Positions 26,949 through 34,759 of a stretch of 64,000 nt of DNA are shown here, one piece after another. Within the stretch, counting starts at the first letter, position 1. Each line of letters begins with the position of its first letter. Origin of the DNA: Glutamicibacter uratoxydans (GTDB lineage Bacteria > Actinomycetota > Actinomycetes > Actinomycetales > Micrococcaceae); contig NZ_BJNY01000002.1 of assembly GCF_006539925.1 (NCBI RefSeq), positions 186,001-250,000 of the forward strand. Reading direction: 5' to 3'. The notes below the pieces were generated by a model. The model saw only the letters and a list, made by a program, of their open reading frames with translations. It had not been told where the DNA came from and made no database searches. The translations under genes and the position numbers were made by a program.

Positions 26949-27403
26949 TGGAAATAGTCATCAGAGCAGCCATCGCTTTTGTTGTTCTCTGGCTAGTGAC
27001 ACGGGCCGCCGGACGGTCGACCCTCGGAGAACTCAGTTCCTTTGAGCTAGTGCTCTTCGTAGTCCTCGGTGATTTGGTGCAGCAGGGAATCACCATGGAG
27101 GATCGCTCTCTCACCGGAAATCTCCTGGCCGTACTCACCATGATTTCGATGGCAGTGCTTCTTGCCTACTTCAATGTATTGTGGCCAAAGCTCGGAAAGC
27201 TGACCCAGGGCCGCCCAATCGTCTTGATCAGAGACGGACAGCTTGATCGCAAAGCGCTGCATCACGAACGCATCGGCCTAGACGAGCTGAGCATGCTCGC
27301 CCGGCAAGCTGGAATTGAAGAATATAGCTCAATTCGCCTTGCAATTCTGGAAGCCAACGGCAAAGTATCATTTTTCACCCATGAAGCGGAAACAACATCA
27401 TGA
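26948..27403 (+). CDS. DUF421 (YetF-like) membrane protein
   Basis: Protein of 151 residues with three N-terminal membrane helices and a C-terminal cytosolic YetF-like domain. Typical sequence: TRAAGRSTLGELSSFELVLFV and GRPIVLIRDGQLDRKAL, then GLDELSMLARQAGI. Family members occur widely in spore-formers and actinobacteria; the function is unknown, though some are linked to spore or stress physiology. The start overlaps the stop of the gene before, and its own stop overlaps the APC permease start (ATGA at 27400), giving a tight three-gene operon. Confidence 0.85.
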   Translation: MEIVIRAAIAFVVLWLVTRAAGRSTLGELSSFELVLFVVLGDLVQQGITMEDRSLTGNLLAVLTMISMAVLLAYFNVLWPKLGKLTQGRPIVLIRDGQLDRKALHHERIGLDELSMLARQAGIEEYSSIRLAILEANGKVSFFTHEAETTS

Positions 27404-28722
27404 GTGTGGAACCCGAGGGAAAGCTCAAACGGAAAATCACCGGGCCGCTGCTGTATCTCTTCATCCTCGGCGATGTTTTGGGCGCCGGAATATACGCGTT
27501 GGTCGGCGAGATCGCAGCAGAATCCGGTGGGGCCATCTGGGCTCCCTTGTTCGTCGCCTTAGTGCTGTCGATGCTCACTGCGGCCTCCTACGCAGAACTC
27601 GTCAGTAAATATCCCAAGGCTGGCGGAACGGCAATTTTCGCAGAGCGCGCCTTCAGATCGCCGCTTGTCTCGTTCCTGGTTGGCTTCTGCATGCTTGCTG
27701 CTGGAGTTACCAGTGCGGCAGGTCTGAGCATTGCCTTCGCCGGTGATTATCTCTCCACGTTTTTCGATGCACCCACCATTGTGGTGGCGTTGGCCTTTTT
27801 AGCTTTGGTGGCGCTGCTCAATGCGCGCGGCATCAAGGAATCTGTACAGGCGAACGTGGCCATGACATCCGTAGAGCTCACCGGCCTGCTGCTGGTGATT
27901 GTCGCGGCGGCCCTGTTCGTGGGAACAGGCAACGGAGAGGTCTCGCGGCTGGGAGATTTTCCCGAAGATGCCACGCCGGCCTCTGCGATCCTGGCTGGAT
28001 CTCTGCTGGCCTACTACTCCTTCGTTGGTTTTGAAGTCTCGGCCAACGTTGCCGAAGAAGTGATTGATACTCCGCGGATTTATCCCCGGGCATTATTCGC
28101 CGCTTTGCTCACCGCTGGCATCATCTACCTTCTGCTCGGTGTCCTTTCATCCATTGCAATAGATACGAATGATCTTGCCGGCTCTTCCAGCCCGCTCCTT
28201 GATGTTGTCGCCGCAACGGGTTTTGCGGTGCCCGACTGGCTCTTCAGCCTTGTCGCTTTGATAGCAGTGGCCAACGGCGCGTTGTTGACGATGATCATGT
28301 CCAGCAGGCTGGCGTACGGAATGGCCGAACAGGGCCTGTTGCCTGCGGCGCTGGGAAGGGTGCTCCCCAAGCGGGGCACCCCGTGGGTTGCCATTCTCGC
28401 TACGACCCTTGTGGCCATGGCGCTGACGCTCACCGGAGATCTCGCAACGCTGGCAAAGACCGTGGTCCTGTTGCTGCTGTTTGTCTTCTTCAGCACCAAC
28501 CTCGCGGCGATAGTTTTACGCAGGGACAAGGTGAAGCACCAGCACTTCAAGGTGGCGCCGCCCATCCCCTATCTGGGGTTGGCTTCCTGTCTTCTGCTGA
28601 TGTCGCAGCAGGACGCGGGAATCTGGCTCCGTGCAGGCCTGCTCATCGTCATAGGCGTGCTTCTGTACGTTGGTACGCGCTTTTTCTCCACGGCGCGCCA
28701 CCGGCGGTCAATTATGCGATGA
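27400..28722 (+). CDS. APC superfamily amino acid/polyamine permease
   Basis: Membrane carrier of 440 residues with about 12 hydrophobic segments. The first helix has the APC substrate-backbone motif GDVLGAGIY, and YSFVGFEVSANVAEEVIDTPR matches the conserved helix 6 to loop region (GFE...EE...P). Probable import of an amino acid or amine; substrate not assignable. It overlaps the DUF421 gene by 4 bases and ends 45 bases before the convergent ThDP enzyme gene. Confidence 0.88.
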   Translation: MSVEPEGKLKRKITGPLLYLFILGDVLGAGIYALVGEIAAESGGAIWAPLFVALVLSMLTAASYAELVSKYPKAGGTAIFAERAFRSPLVSFLVGFCMLAAGVTSAAGLSIAFAGDYLSTFFDAPTIVVALAFLALVALLNARGIKESVQANVAMTSVELTGLLLVIVAAALFVGTGNGEVSRLGDFPEDATPASAILAGSLLAYYSFVGFEVSANVAEEVIDTPRIYPRALFAALLTAGIIYLLLGVLSSIAIDTNDLAGSSSPLLDVVAATGFAVPDWLFSLVALIAVANGALLTMIMSSRLAYGMAEQGLLPAALGRVLPKRGTPWVAILATTLVAMALTLTGDLATLAKTVVLLLLFVFFSTNLAAIVLRRDKVKHQHFKVAPPIPYLGLASCLLLMSQQDAGIWLRAGLLIVIGVLLYVGTRFFSTARHRRSIMR

Positions 28723-28766
28723 CCGGCTCGCAGCTGCTTCACGCGCAGGCCAGGCGAGGTGCTCAA

Positions 28767-30581
28767 CTACGCTCCTGCGATCCTGCGCTCCAGATCGACA
28801 TATTTCTGCAGGAGGTCCAGACCTTCGGCGTTGTCCTCTTCCCGCAGTCCTGACATCATCGATTCAAGCTGCTTATCGCTCGCTCGCGGAGGCAGCAACG
28901 GCGTATTCGGATCGGTATGCACCTCCAGCACCACCGGACGGCGTTCTGACAACGCTAAGCGCCATAAATCCTCCAGATCTTCGCCAGGCTGGACCTCAAT
29001 GCCGGCGAGGCCCAACATCTTTGCGTACTGGGCATATGAAAAGTGCGGCAGCTGCTGGCTCTGTTGAAAGCGCGGGTCCCCTTCGGTTTCACGTTGCTCC
29101 CAGCTCACCTCAGCAAGATCCTTGTTCGCCAACACGCAGACTACGAACCGAGGATCTTCCCACTGCCGCCATCGATCCGCCACGGTGATCAGCTCCGCAA
29201 TTCCAGACATCTGCATTCCGCCGTCGCCGGCCAAGACAATGGCCGGTCGATCCGGATGCAGCAGCTTGGCGGCCAGCCCATAGGGTACGCCGGCACCCAT
29301 GCTGGCTAAAGTGCTACACAGGTGCGCCGAAGCTTTGGGCGGCACCGACAGCTGCCGGGCATACCAATACACACAGCTGCCAACATCCAGGGCAATCTGC
29401 GCTTGTTCGGGCAATTGCGCTGACAATTCTGCAACCAGCGCCTCCGGGTTAACGCCGTTCATGGGCACCGCTGCCCGTTCTCGACGCAGCTGATGCCAGT
29501 TCGCCACGTGGTGCTGAACTTGTTCGCGCCAAGCCCTTCGATGCCCTGGTGCCCCAGCCAAATTTGCCCGCAGTTCCCGCAGGGTGGCAGCCGCTTCTCC
29601 TGCCAAACCGACCTCGATCGGATAGCGGTTTCCTAGGCGCGAGGCGGAAATATCGATCTGCACTGCCCGTGCCTGGCCCGGCGGCGGGTAAAACTCCGTC
29701 CATGGATCGTTCGAGCCGATGATCAGCAGGGCATCGCATTCGTTGAGCACTGCCGCGCTTGCCGTCGTCCCCAGATGGCCCATCACTCCGGCGGACATCG
29801 GCGATGATTCATCGATGTACGGCTTTCCCAGAAGGCTCGTCACCACTGCGGCATCCACATGGCGGGCCAGCCGTTCTACTTCTTCTTGCGCATGCCGTGC
29901 CCCCTGCCCGACAAGAAAGGCTATTCGCCTAGACGAGTCCAAGAGCGCGGCGGCTTCCTTGATCTCAGGGTCGGAAGGAATTGTACGCGGGGGCTGCCAC
30001 TGCGCGGCCGTCGGCATTTGGGCATGGGTTCCGTCGGGCTCATCCATGCCCATCTGCTGCACGTCATGCGGAACGATGACGACCGCCGGCCCAGACTTCG
30101 CCAAGGCGCTTCGGATGGCCCTGTCCATCACGGGGCGCAGTTGGACAGGTGTGGCAACTTCTTCCCGGTAACAGGCTACGTCAGCGAAGAGCGCTTCCAG
30201 ATCAATTTCCTGTTGGTAGTCGCTGCCCAGCGCAGGTCTGTTCTGTTGTCCAACAATTGCCAGTACAGGCACTGAATCCAGTTTTGCATCGTAGAGCGCA
30301 TTGAGCAGATGAACAGCTCCCGGTCCCTGGGTGCTGACCACGACGCCCAAGTCGGCGGCGGGCTTCCGGGCTTCCAAGCCAAACTGCCCCACGGAAAACT
30401 TGCTGTGGGCTACTGCCATGAAGCCTGCCGCTTCTTCATGACGTGCCTGGACAAAAGGAATACCGCCGCGTCTGACAGCCGAGAGAAAGGTGTTAATCCC
30501 ATCGCCGCTATAGCCGAATATCCGTGATACTCCCCAGTCTTTGAGGCGAGAGACCATGTGGTCGGAGACGAGCAACGCCAT
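28767..30581 (-). CDS. Thiamine diphosphate enzyme, pyruvate oxidase/dehydrogenase (quinone)-like
   Basis: Three-domain ThDP enzyme of 604 residues. The N-terminal Pyr domain has the catalytic Glu in ARHEEAAGFMA; the middle domain is Rossmann-like (IAFLVGQGARHA); the C-terminal PP domain has the ThDP/Mg motif GDGGMQMSGIAEL to LANKDLAEV. Overall it is closest to PoxB-type pyruvate:quinone oxidoreductase, which turns pyruvate into acetate and CO2, rather than to acetolactate synthase. No small acetolactate synthase subunit is nearby. It is the last gene of a minus-strand run of small stress-type proteins starting at 32019. GGAGCTTGAC precedes the ATG. Confidence 0.85.
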   Translation of the reverse strand: MALLVSDHMVSRLKDWGVSRIFGYSGDGINTFLSAVRRGGIPFVQARHEEAAGFMAVAHSKFSVGQFGLEARKPAADLGVVVSTQGPGAVHLLNALYDAKLDSVPVLAIVGQQNRPALGSDYQQEIDLEALFADVACYREEVATPVQLRPVMDRAIRSALAKSGPAVVIVPHDVQQMGMDEPDGTHAQMPTAAQWQPPRTIPSDPEIKEAAALLDSSRRIAFLVGQGARHAQEEVERLARHVDAAVVTSLLGKPYIDESSPMSAGVMGHLGTTASAAVLNECDALLIIGSNDPWTEFYPPPGQARAVQIDISASRLGNRYPIEVGLAGEAAATLRELRANLAGAPGHRRAWREQVQHHVANWHQLRRERAAVPMNGVNPEALVAELSAQLPEQAQIALDVGSCVYWYARQLSVPPKASAHLCSTLASMGAGVPYGLAAKLLHPDRPAIVLAGDGGMQMSGIAELITVADRWRQWEDPRFVVCVLANKDLAEVSWEQRETEGDPRFQQSQQLPHFSYAQYAKMLGLAGIEVQPGEDLEDLWRLALSERRPVVLEVHTDPNTPLLPPRASDKQLESMMSGLREEDNAEGLDLLQKYVDLERRIAGA

Positions 30582-30590
30582 GTCAAGCTC

Positions 30591-30914
30591 CTATTCTGTG
30601 TCCGGCGATTCACGGCGGTCGGGAGAACCGGCGCCGCGTTCAGCATCGATTCCCGGATCATCTTCCGAGTCGACGTCATAGATGCTGCGCTGTTCATCGA
30701 GCGGTTCCAATTGCAAGGTTTCGGGATTCAAGCCCAGCGGATCCCTGTCGTTCTCCTCAAGAACCGCTGAGCCGCCGCGCAATGGGTCATCTGTTTCAAG
30801 GGATCGCACGTCATCTGACGTGCCTTCGCCGGGCTGGCTGTCCCGGCCGTCCAATGGTTCGTCTTCATCCCTGTCGCGGCGGACATTCTCAAATTCTTCA
30901 TTGTTCAGGCTCAT
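30591..30914 (-). CDS. Small acidic disordered protein
   Basis: Protein of 107 residues (MSLNNEEFENVRRDRDEDE at the start), about a third Asp/Glu, with many Arg and Pro and no hydrophobic core, so probably intrinsically disordered. GGAGAGTCCAAG directly before the ATG decides the start against an in-frame ATG 39 bases upstream. It lies 9 bases upstream of the ThDP oxidase gene, so both are likely on one transcript. No family known to me. Confidence 0.7.
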   Translation of the reverse strand: MSLNNEEFENVRRDRDEDEPLDGRDSQPGEGTSDDVRSLETDDPLRGGSAVLEENDRDPLGLNPETLQLEPLDEQRSIYDVDSEDDPGIDAERGAGSPDRRESPDTE

Positions 30915-30949
30915 CTTGGACTCTCCTATTCGCTTCCCACTGCTCAGAT

Positions 30950-31546
30950 TCAATCGAGGACTTGGCCGTTTGCCGTGAATAGTTCTGCAACCACCTCCTT
31001 GGTCTTTCGCAGCTTTTGCCGGTACTGGCTTTCGAGAAATTTCAGCGTCACGTCCTCGAACTTTTCATCCTCTGAGGCCAATGCGTCGCAAGCCAGCACC
31101 ACTCTGAGATTGGCGGCGAAGGCATCCGTCGCGGTTGCAGAAACACATGTTTCCGATGAGACTCCGGCCAGAATCAGCGAGCTGACCCTGTGGCGCAGCA
31201 GCACGGTGAGCATTTCGGTGTTCCAGAAAGCGCTGTCTCGCCGCTTGACCACTTCGATGCTGCCTTCCAAGTCAAGCTCTTCCAGGTTCGCCGCCTGCTC
31301 GGTGTTTTCAAACAGGTACCCTTGGCCGTCTTCGAGCATTTTCAGCGTCCACGTGGACTTGTCCTTTTTATGCACCGTGCGCACATTGATGACAGGAATG
31401 GCTGTCGCGCGGGCGGCTCCGATCAGCCAGTTGCAATTGGCTACCAAGCGTTTTCGCTCCCGTGCCAGGGCTGGAGTTTCAAAGAATCCTTCCTGGAGGT
31501 CGATGAGCACCAACGCCGGAAAGCGCAGAAGACCCGGGTCAGGCAT
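30950..31546 (-). CDS. Isochorismatase-like cysteine hydrolase
   Basis: Cytoplasmic hydrolase of 198 residues from the isochorismatase/nicotinamidase superfamily. The triad is visible: Asp in LVLIDLQEG (D16), Lys in EVVKRRDSAF and Cys in GVSSETCVSATA. Members hydrolyse isochorismate, nicotinamide, N-carbamoyl amino acids and related amides; sequence alone does not tell which. It begins 3 bases after the stop of the small Cys-rich protein gene (31550), indicating one transcript. Confidence 0.85.
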   Translation of the reverse strand: MPDPGLLRFPALVLIDLQEGFFETPALARERKRLVANCNWLIGAARATAIPVINVRTVHKKDKSTWTLKMLEDGQGYLFENTEQAANLEELDLEGSIEVVKRRDSAFWNTEMLTVLLRHRVSSLILAGVSSETCVSATATDAFAANLRVVLACDALASEDEKFEDVTLKFLESQYRQKLRKTKEVVAELFTANGQVLD

Positions 31547-31549
31547 GAT

Positions 31550-31756
31550 TCAGCTGATCCCAGAACAGTGCTCGCAGCAGTAGGCAGCGCCGCCGGCATA
31601 GACCGGATGGCCGATGATCGTGCAATCGCAGTGGGCGCAGCGCTCTGCCAAGTCATGGATGGCGCATTCAAAACTGTCGTACTTTCCTGCACGCCCGTCA
31701 TAGGCCAATTCCAGTGGCCGCTCGGTTTCATTGCCACAGGTGCTACAGGTTGCCAT
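31550..31756 (-). CDS. Small Cys-rich zinc-ribbon-like protein
   Basis: Protein of 68 residues with nine Cys and several His: CSTC at 4-7, C31, CAHCDC at 40-45 and CCEHC at 60-64. The pattern fits a two-zinc treble clef or metallothionein-like fold (compare the YHS/MYND-like CxxC arrangements). AAAGGAGAACGACA precedes the ATG. Placed between a small acidic protein gene and the isochorismatase-like gene in one run. Metal storage, metal sensing and protein binding are all possible. Confidence 0.78.
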   Translation of the reverse strand: MATCSTCGNETERPLELAYDGRAGKYDSFECAIHDLAERCAHCDCTIIGHPVYAGGAAYCCEHCSGIS

Positions 31757-31794
31757 TGTCGTTCTCCTTTGCTCAGCGGTGGATCAATAGCAGG

Positions 31795-32019
31795 TCAGTC
31801 GTCTTCCTCGTCGTATTGGTCTTCAAGCGAGGCATCCAATTCAGGGTCGGCGTCTTGCACCGGCTTAGTGGTCGACGAATCCTCCTGCGCATATTTGGTG
31901 TCTCCGGGTTCTGGATCTTCACCCGCCGGCCATGTGTCTTCCACAATGGTTCCGTCAGGGTCCTTGATGCGCTCGGCCGCATTGCTGATGGCTTCTTTAG
32001 CTTTATCTAGAAAGCCCAT
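31795..32019 (-). CDS. Small acidic protein, CsbD-like composition
   Basis: Protein of 74 residues. MGFLDKAKEAISNAAERIKDPDG forms an amphipathic helix of the kind seen in antitoxin-like and stress proteins (Rv0909-type MGFxDKxK starts); the rest is acidic and probably disordered. The start at 32019 is set by GGAAGGA seven bases upstream; an ATG two codons earlier overlaps that site. First gene of the minus-strand run to 28767, divergent from the CBS protein. Confidence 0.72.
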   Translation of the reverse strand: MGFLDKAKEAISNAAERIKDPDGTIVEDTWPAGEDPEPGDTKYAQEDSSTTKPVQDADPELDASLEDQYDEEDD

Positions 32020-32227
32020 GATCATTCCTTCCGAAGAGTTCTGGTGAGTCGTTTCATCCTTCTTCTTCCACGTAACAGTGCTTTCTTTAAGACGTACACG
32101 GTTAAGAGCCAGCTTTAAGGTTTCCCGGCCTCAAGCCTTGAAGGAGGCTGGCAATCCTTGTTTCTTTTTGTCCCCTCGACCAGCGTGGAAATTGTCCCAA
32201 CCACAACAATTCGAAAGGAGCAGAACC

Positions 32228-32644
32228 ATGGCTACAGCACGTGAACTGATGACTTCACCAGCAAAATGCGTCAATGAGCAGGACTCGATCCAGCTCGCCG
32301 CACAGCTGATGAAGGACCTCGACGTTGGCATGTTGCCGATCTGCGGCAAGGACAACCGTCTGGCCGGAACCATCACCGACCGGGATATCGTGCTCAACTG
32401 CGTGGCTGACGGAGTGGTCACTTCAAGCACCAAGGTGGCTGACTACGCCCAAGGCAAGCCAGTGACCATCGGCGCCGACGATTCCATCGAAGAAGCCATC
32501 AGCACCATGCAACAGCACCAGGTGCGCCGGCTGCCTGTCATCGACGGGCACAAGCTCGTGGGGATGTTGGCCCAGGCCGATATTGCCAGGTACTCAGATG
32601 AGAACGACACTGGCCATCTGGTCTCCGGCGTATCTGAACCTTAG
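32228..32644 (+). CDS. Two-CBS-domain protein
   Basis: Protein of 138 residues made of two CBS motifs: residues 6-60 (ELMTSPAKCVNEQDSIQLAA to GTITDRDIVL) and 70-125 (KPVTIGADDSIEEAISTM to GMLAQADIARY). Paired CBS domains bind adenosyl ligands (AMP, ATP, SAM) and act as energy sensors; small stand-alone forms such as hypoxic response protein 1 of mycobacteria are typical of stress or dormancy regulons. GAAAGGAGCAGAACC precedes the ATG. It converges on the operon at 32757, with a shared hairpin between. Confidence 0.88.
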   Translation: MATARELMTSPAKCVNEQDSIQLAAQLMKDLDVGMLPICGKDNRLAGTITDRDIVLNCVADGVVTSSTKVADYAQGKPVTIGADDSIEEAISTMQQHQVRRLPVIDGHKLVGMLAQADIARYSDENDTGHLVSGVSEP

Positions 32645-32681
32645 GAGCCGGGATCCAGCACGATGCATAACTTCATAAAAA

Positions 32682-32719
32682 AACTTTGGCTGTCACCGGC
32701 AACGGTGACAGCCAAAGTT
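32682..32719. terminator. Bidirectional terminator
   Basis: Perfect 16-bp stem (32682-32697 with 32704-32719), 6-nt loop. On the minus strand it is followed by a T-run (ATAAAAAA on the plus strand), so it is strongest for the small-protein operon ending at 32757; it also ends the CBS gene. Confidence 0.9.
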
Positions 32720-32756
32720 CTTGATGCGCAGGCCGGAAACTTCCTTAGCAGCTGGT

Positions 32757-33002
32757 TCATCGGCCTCCGGCATCGGTACCGCCGCGGCGATGGTCCAAGC
32801 TGCTCCGTCCACGGATCATCCGGTACAGCCCAAAGAGGAAGACTAGTCCAGCCCAGCCGACGACAATCCAGAAGGGGCCTGCCGTACTCTCAGATGAGAT
32901 TGTCAACGCCAGGACAGCGAAAACGATCGCAACGACGGCACCGATGAGAACTAGCCACAAGCCCGGCCTCCTGCGCGGGGCCGGAGTGTTTTCGTAAGTC
33001 AT
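32757..33002 (-). CDS. Small two-helix membrane protein
   Basis: Protein of 81 residues with a Pro/Arg-rich N-terminus, two membrane helices (LWLVLIGAVVAIVFAVLAL and FWIVVGWAGLVFLFGLY) and a basic cytoplasmic tail. Function unknown. Last gene of a three-gene operon of very small proteins (33487 to 32757), each 16-34 bases from the next. Confidence 0.75.
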   Translation of the reverse strand: MTYENTPAPRRRPGLWLVLIGAVVAIVFAVLALTISSESTAGPFWIVVGWAGLVFLFGLYRMIRGRSSLDHRRGGTDAGGR

Positions 33003-33018
33003 GTTTTCCCTCGCTTAG

Positions 33019-33186
33019 TTATCCTGCGTCGAATCTCTCTTCGTCCTCATCGGGTACGTGGCCGCCATGGCGATCGTATTCTCCCTGCCGGGCTACGTCT
33101 TCGCCTTCGGCTTGTTCATGCGCAGCCTCGGACTGGTCAGGTTCCGTAGTCCGCGCCGTTTCGTCATGCTTCTTTCGATCGCCCAT
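33019..33186 (-). CDS. Very small hydrophilic protein
   Basis: Protein of 55 residues starting MGDRKKHDETARTTEP, full of Asp, Glu, His and Gln with no hydrophobic stretch; probably disordered. GAAAGGAGCCAGGACAAC before the ATG sets the start. Middle gene of the small operon between the Rho_N protein and the membrane protein. Unknown function. Confidence 0.65.
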   Translation of the reverse strand: MGDRKKHDETARTTEPDQSEAAHEQAEGEDVARQGEYDRHGGHVPDEDEERFDAG

Positions 33187-33220
33187 GTTGTCCTGGCTCC
33201 TTTCGTTTTCGGTACTGCGC

Positions 33221-33487
33221 CTATGAGTTGCGCAATGCGTCAATGAGCTCGTTCTTGTTCATTCTGGATCTTCCGTTGATTCCGATTTCTTTGGCCCGCT
33301 CCAAGAGCTCGTGCTTGCTCCAGTCTTCGTAGCTGCCGGCTTTGCCTCCGCGCTTTCCAACCTTGGATCGGCCGTCGCGCGCGGCGGCGTTGGCGATCCG
33401 GGCCGACTTCTGCTTGGAGTTGCCTTCTTCGCGAAGCTCCTCATAGAGTTCTTCGTCCTTGATGCGGTTGTCTGTCTTTTTGGCCAT
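33221..33487 (-). CDS. Small Rho_N (SAP-like) domain protein
   Basis: Basic protein of 88 residues starting MAKKTDNRIKDEELYEEL. The C-terminal YEDWSKHELLERAKEIGI to MNKNELIDALRNS matches the Rho transcription-termination-factor N-terminal helix-extended-loop-helix fold, which binds nucleic acids. The N-terminal half has KQKSARIANAAA, a pattern of DUF7218-type proteins. GGAGGCACC before the ATG sets the start. First gene of a three-gene operon. Probable DNA or RNA binding; role unknown. Confidence 0.8.
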   Translation of the reverse strand: MAKKTDNRIKDEELYEELREEGNSKQKSARIANAAARDGRSKVGKRGGKAGSYEDWSKHELLERAKEIGINGRSRMNKNELIDALRNS

Positions 33488-33550
33488 GGTGCCTCCTCCA
33501 CAACGATGTGCTGCTGGTTCGATGCCACCCACGGTAGCGAGAGCCGCTAC

Positions 33551-33574
33551 AGGTTGACAGCACACCGTCAACCT
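33551..33574. promoter_or_regulatory. 8-bp inverted repeat between divergent stress genes
   Basis: AGGTTGAC (33551-33558) and GTCAACCT (33567-33574), exact reverse complements with an 8-bp spacer, 64 bases upstream of the Rho_N gene and 209 bases before the SDR gene. Possible operator; also possibly chance. Confidence 0.4.
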
Positions 33575-33782
33575 TTGCGCGAAGACTCAGACTTCGGCGC
33601 TAGCACAACTTGCATCGAAGCTCCGGAAACTGGAATCCCACCGAACATTGACTGGAGGAAAGCTCGTGAACGTGGCCTCAGAGTGTTGATCTGCTCAGGA
33701 TCGTCGAAGACTGGCACCATCTTGCTTCCCCGCACTGTCTGTGCGGATTTTCAGCACCCCGCAGCGATATGGAAGGAATCCC

Positions 33783-34685
33783 ATGCTTGATCATCCAAAG
33801 AATGAATCGTCGTCCACCGATCGCGCTGGGAAGGAGCGCATCAGTCCTCCCAAGCAGCAGCAGCCCGAACCTGGCCTCGACGCGGAGATGACCCCCTTGG
33901 CAGACCACGGCGAAAGCAGCTACGAAGGGCGTGGAAGGCTGGAAGGCAAACGCGCGTTAATCACCGGAGGCGACTCGGGAATCGGCGCCGCCGTGGCAAT
34001 TGCCTTCGCCCGCGAAGGCGCCGACGTGGCCCTGGCGCATCTGCCTGTTGAGGACCGGGATGCGGAGAATATCGAATCGGTTCTCGAAAATGCGGGAGTC
34101 CAGGTTCATCGCTTCCCCGGTGATCTCCGCGATCGAGGGTACCGCGACGGGTTGGTCGATGAGGCCGCAGCTGCCCTAGGCGGACTGGATATCCTCGTCA
34201 ATAATGCGGGAAAGCAAATTTCCGTTGAGTCATTGGACGAACTTCCAGATTCACAGGTTGAAGCGACGTTCGACGTGAATATCTTTGCCATGTTTGCCCT
34301 GAGCCGTGCCGCGCTCAAGGTGATAGGCCAGGGCGGTTCGATCATCAACACGACGTCGATCCAGGCTTTCGAACCCTCGGCACACCTGATGGACTACGCA
34401 GCGACGAAAGCCGCCATCAGCAATTTCACCAAAGCCCTGGCTGAACAGGCTGCGCCCCGCGGTATCCGAGTCAACGCCGTGGCACCTGGGCCAATTTGGA
34501 CCCCGTTGCAGCCTTCTGAAGGACAGCCGATTGAAGCTCTGCCCAAATTCGGGCATGACACTTGGCTTGGACGGGCCGGGCAGCCTGTAGAAGTCGCCCC
34601 GGCGTACGTGTTCTTGGCCAGCGACGAAGCCAGCTACGTGGTCGGCTCTACTGTGCACGTCAATGGCGGCAAGAACCAGCCATAG
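33783..34685 (+). CDS. SDR oxidoreductase, general-stress type
   Basis: Short-chain dehydrogenase of 300 residues with a 50-residue polar N-terminal extension (Pro, Gln, Glu rich) typical of the YhdF/GspA39-like group. Rossmann motif TGGDSGIG, NNAG, catalytic Ser in TTSIQAF, and YAATK with Tyr and Lys; C-terminus SYVVGSTVHVNGGK. NADP use is likely from the family; the substrate is unknown. GGAAGGAATCCC precedes the ATG. Placed between small stress-type operons, consistent with a stress regulon. Confidence 0.87.
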   Translation: MLDHPKNESSSTDRAGKERISPPKQQQPEPGLDAEMTPLADHGESSYEGRGRLEGKRALITGGDSGIGAAVAIAFAREGADVALAHLPVEDRDAENIESVLENAGVQVHRFPGDLRDRGYRDGLVDEAAAALGGLDILVNNAGKQISVESLDELPDSQVEATFDVNIFAMFALSRAALKVIGQGGSIINTTSIQAFEPSAHLMDYAATKAAISNFTKALAEQAAPRGIRVNAVAPGPIWTPLQPSEGQPIEALPKFGHDTWLGRAGQPVEVAPAYVFLASDEASYVVGSTVHVNGGKNQP

Positions 34686-34697
34686 GCTGAAGGCCAG

Positions 34698-34739
34698 TGT
34701 TGCGGCGCCCGGTGTCTGCCTGCACCGAGTGCCGCAACA
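34698..34739 (+). terminator. Hairpin terminator after SDR
   Basis: Outer arms TGTTGCGGC (34698-34706) and GCCGCAACA (34731-34739) with a nested CGGTG/CACCG pair inside, between convergent genes. Probably works for both. Confidence 0.75.
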
Positions 34740-34759
34740 TCTTTGCGGCGCAGGTGCTG

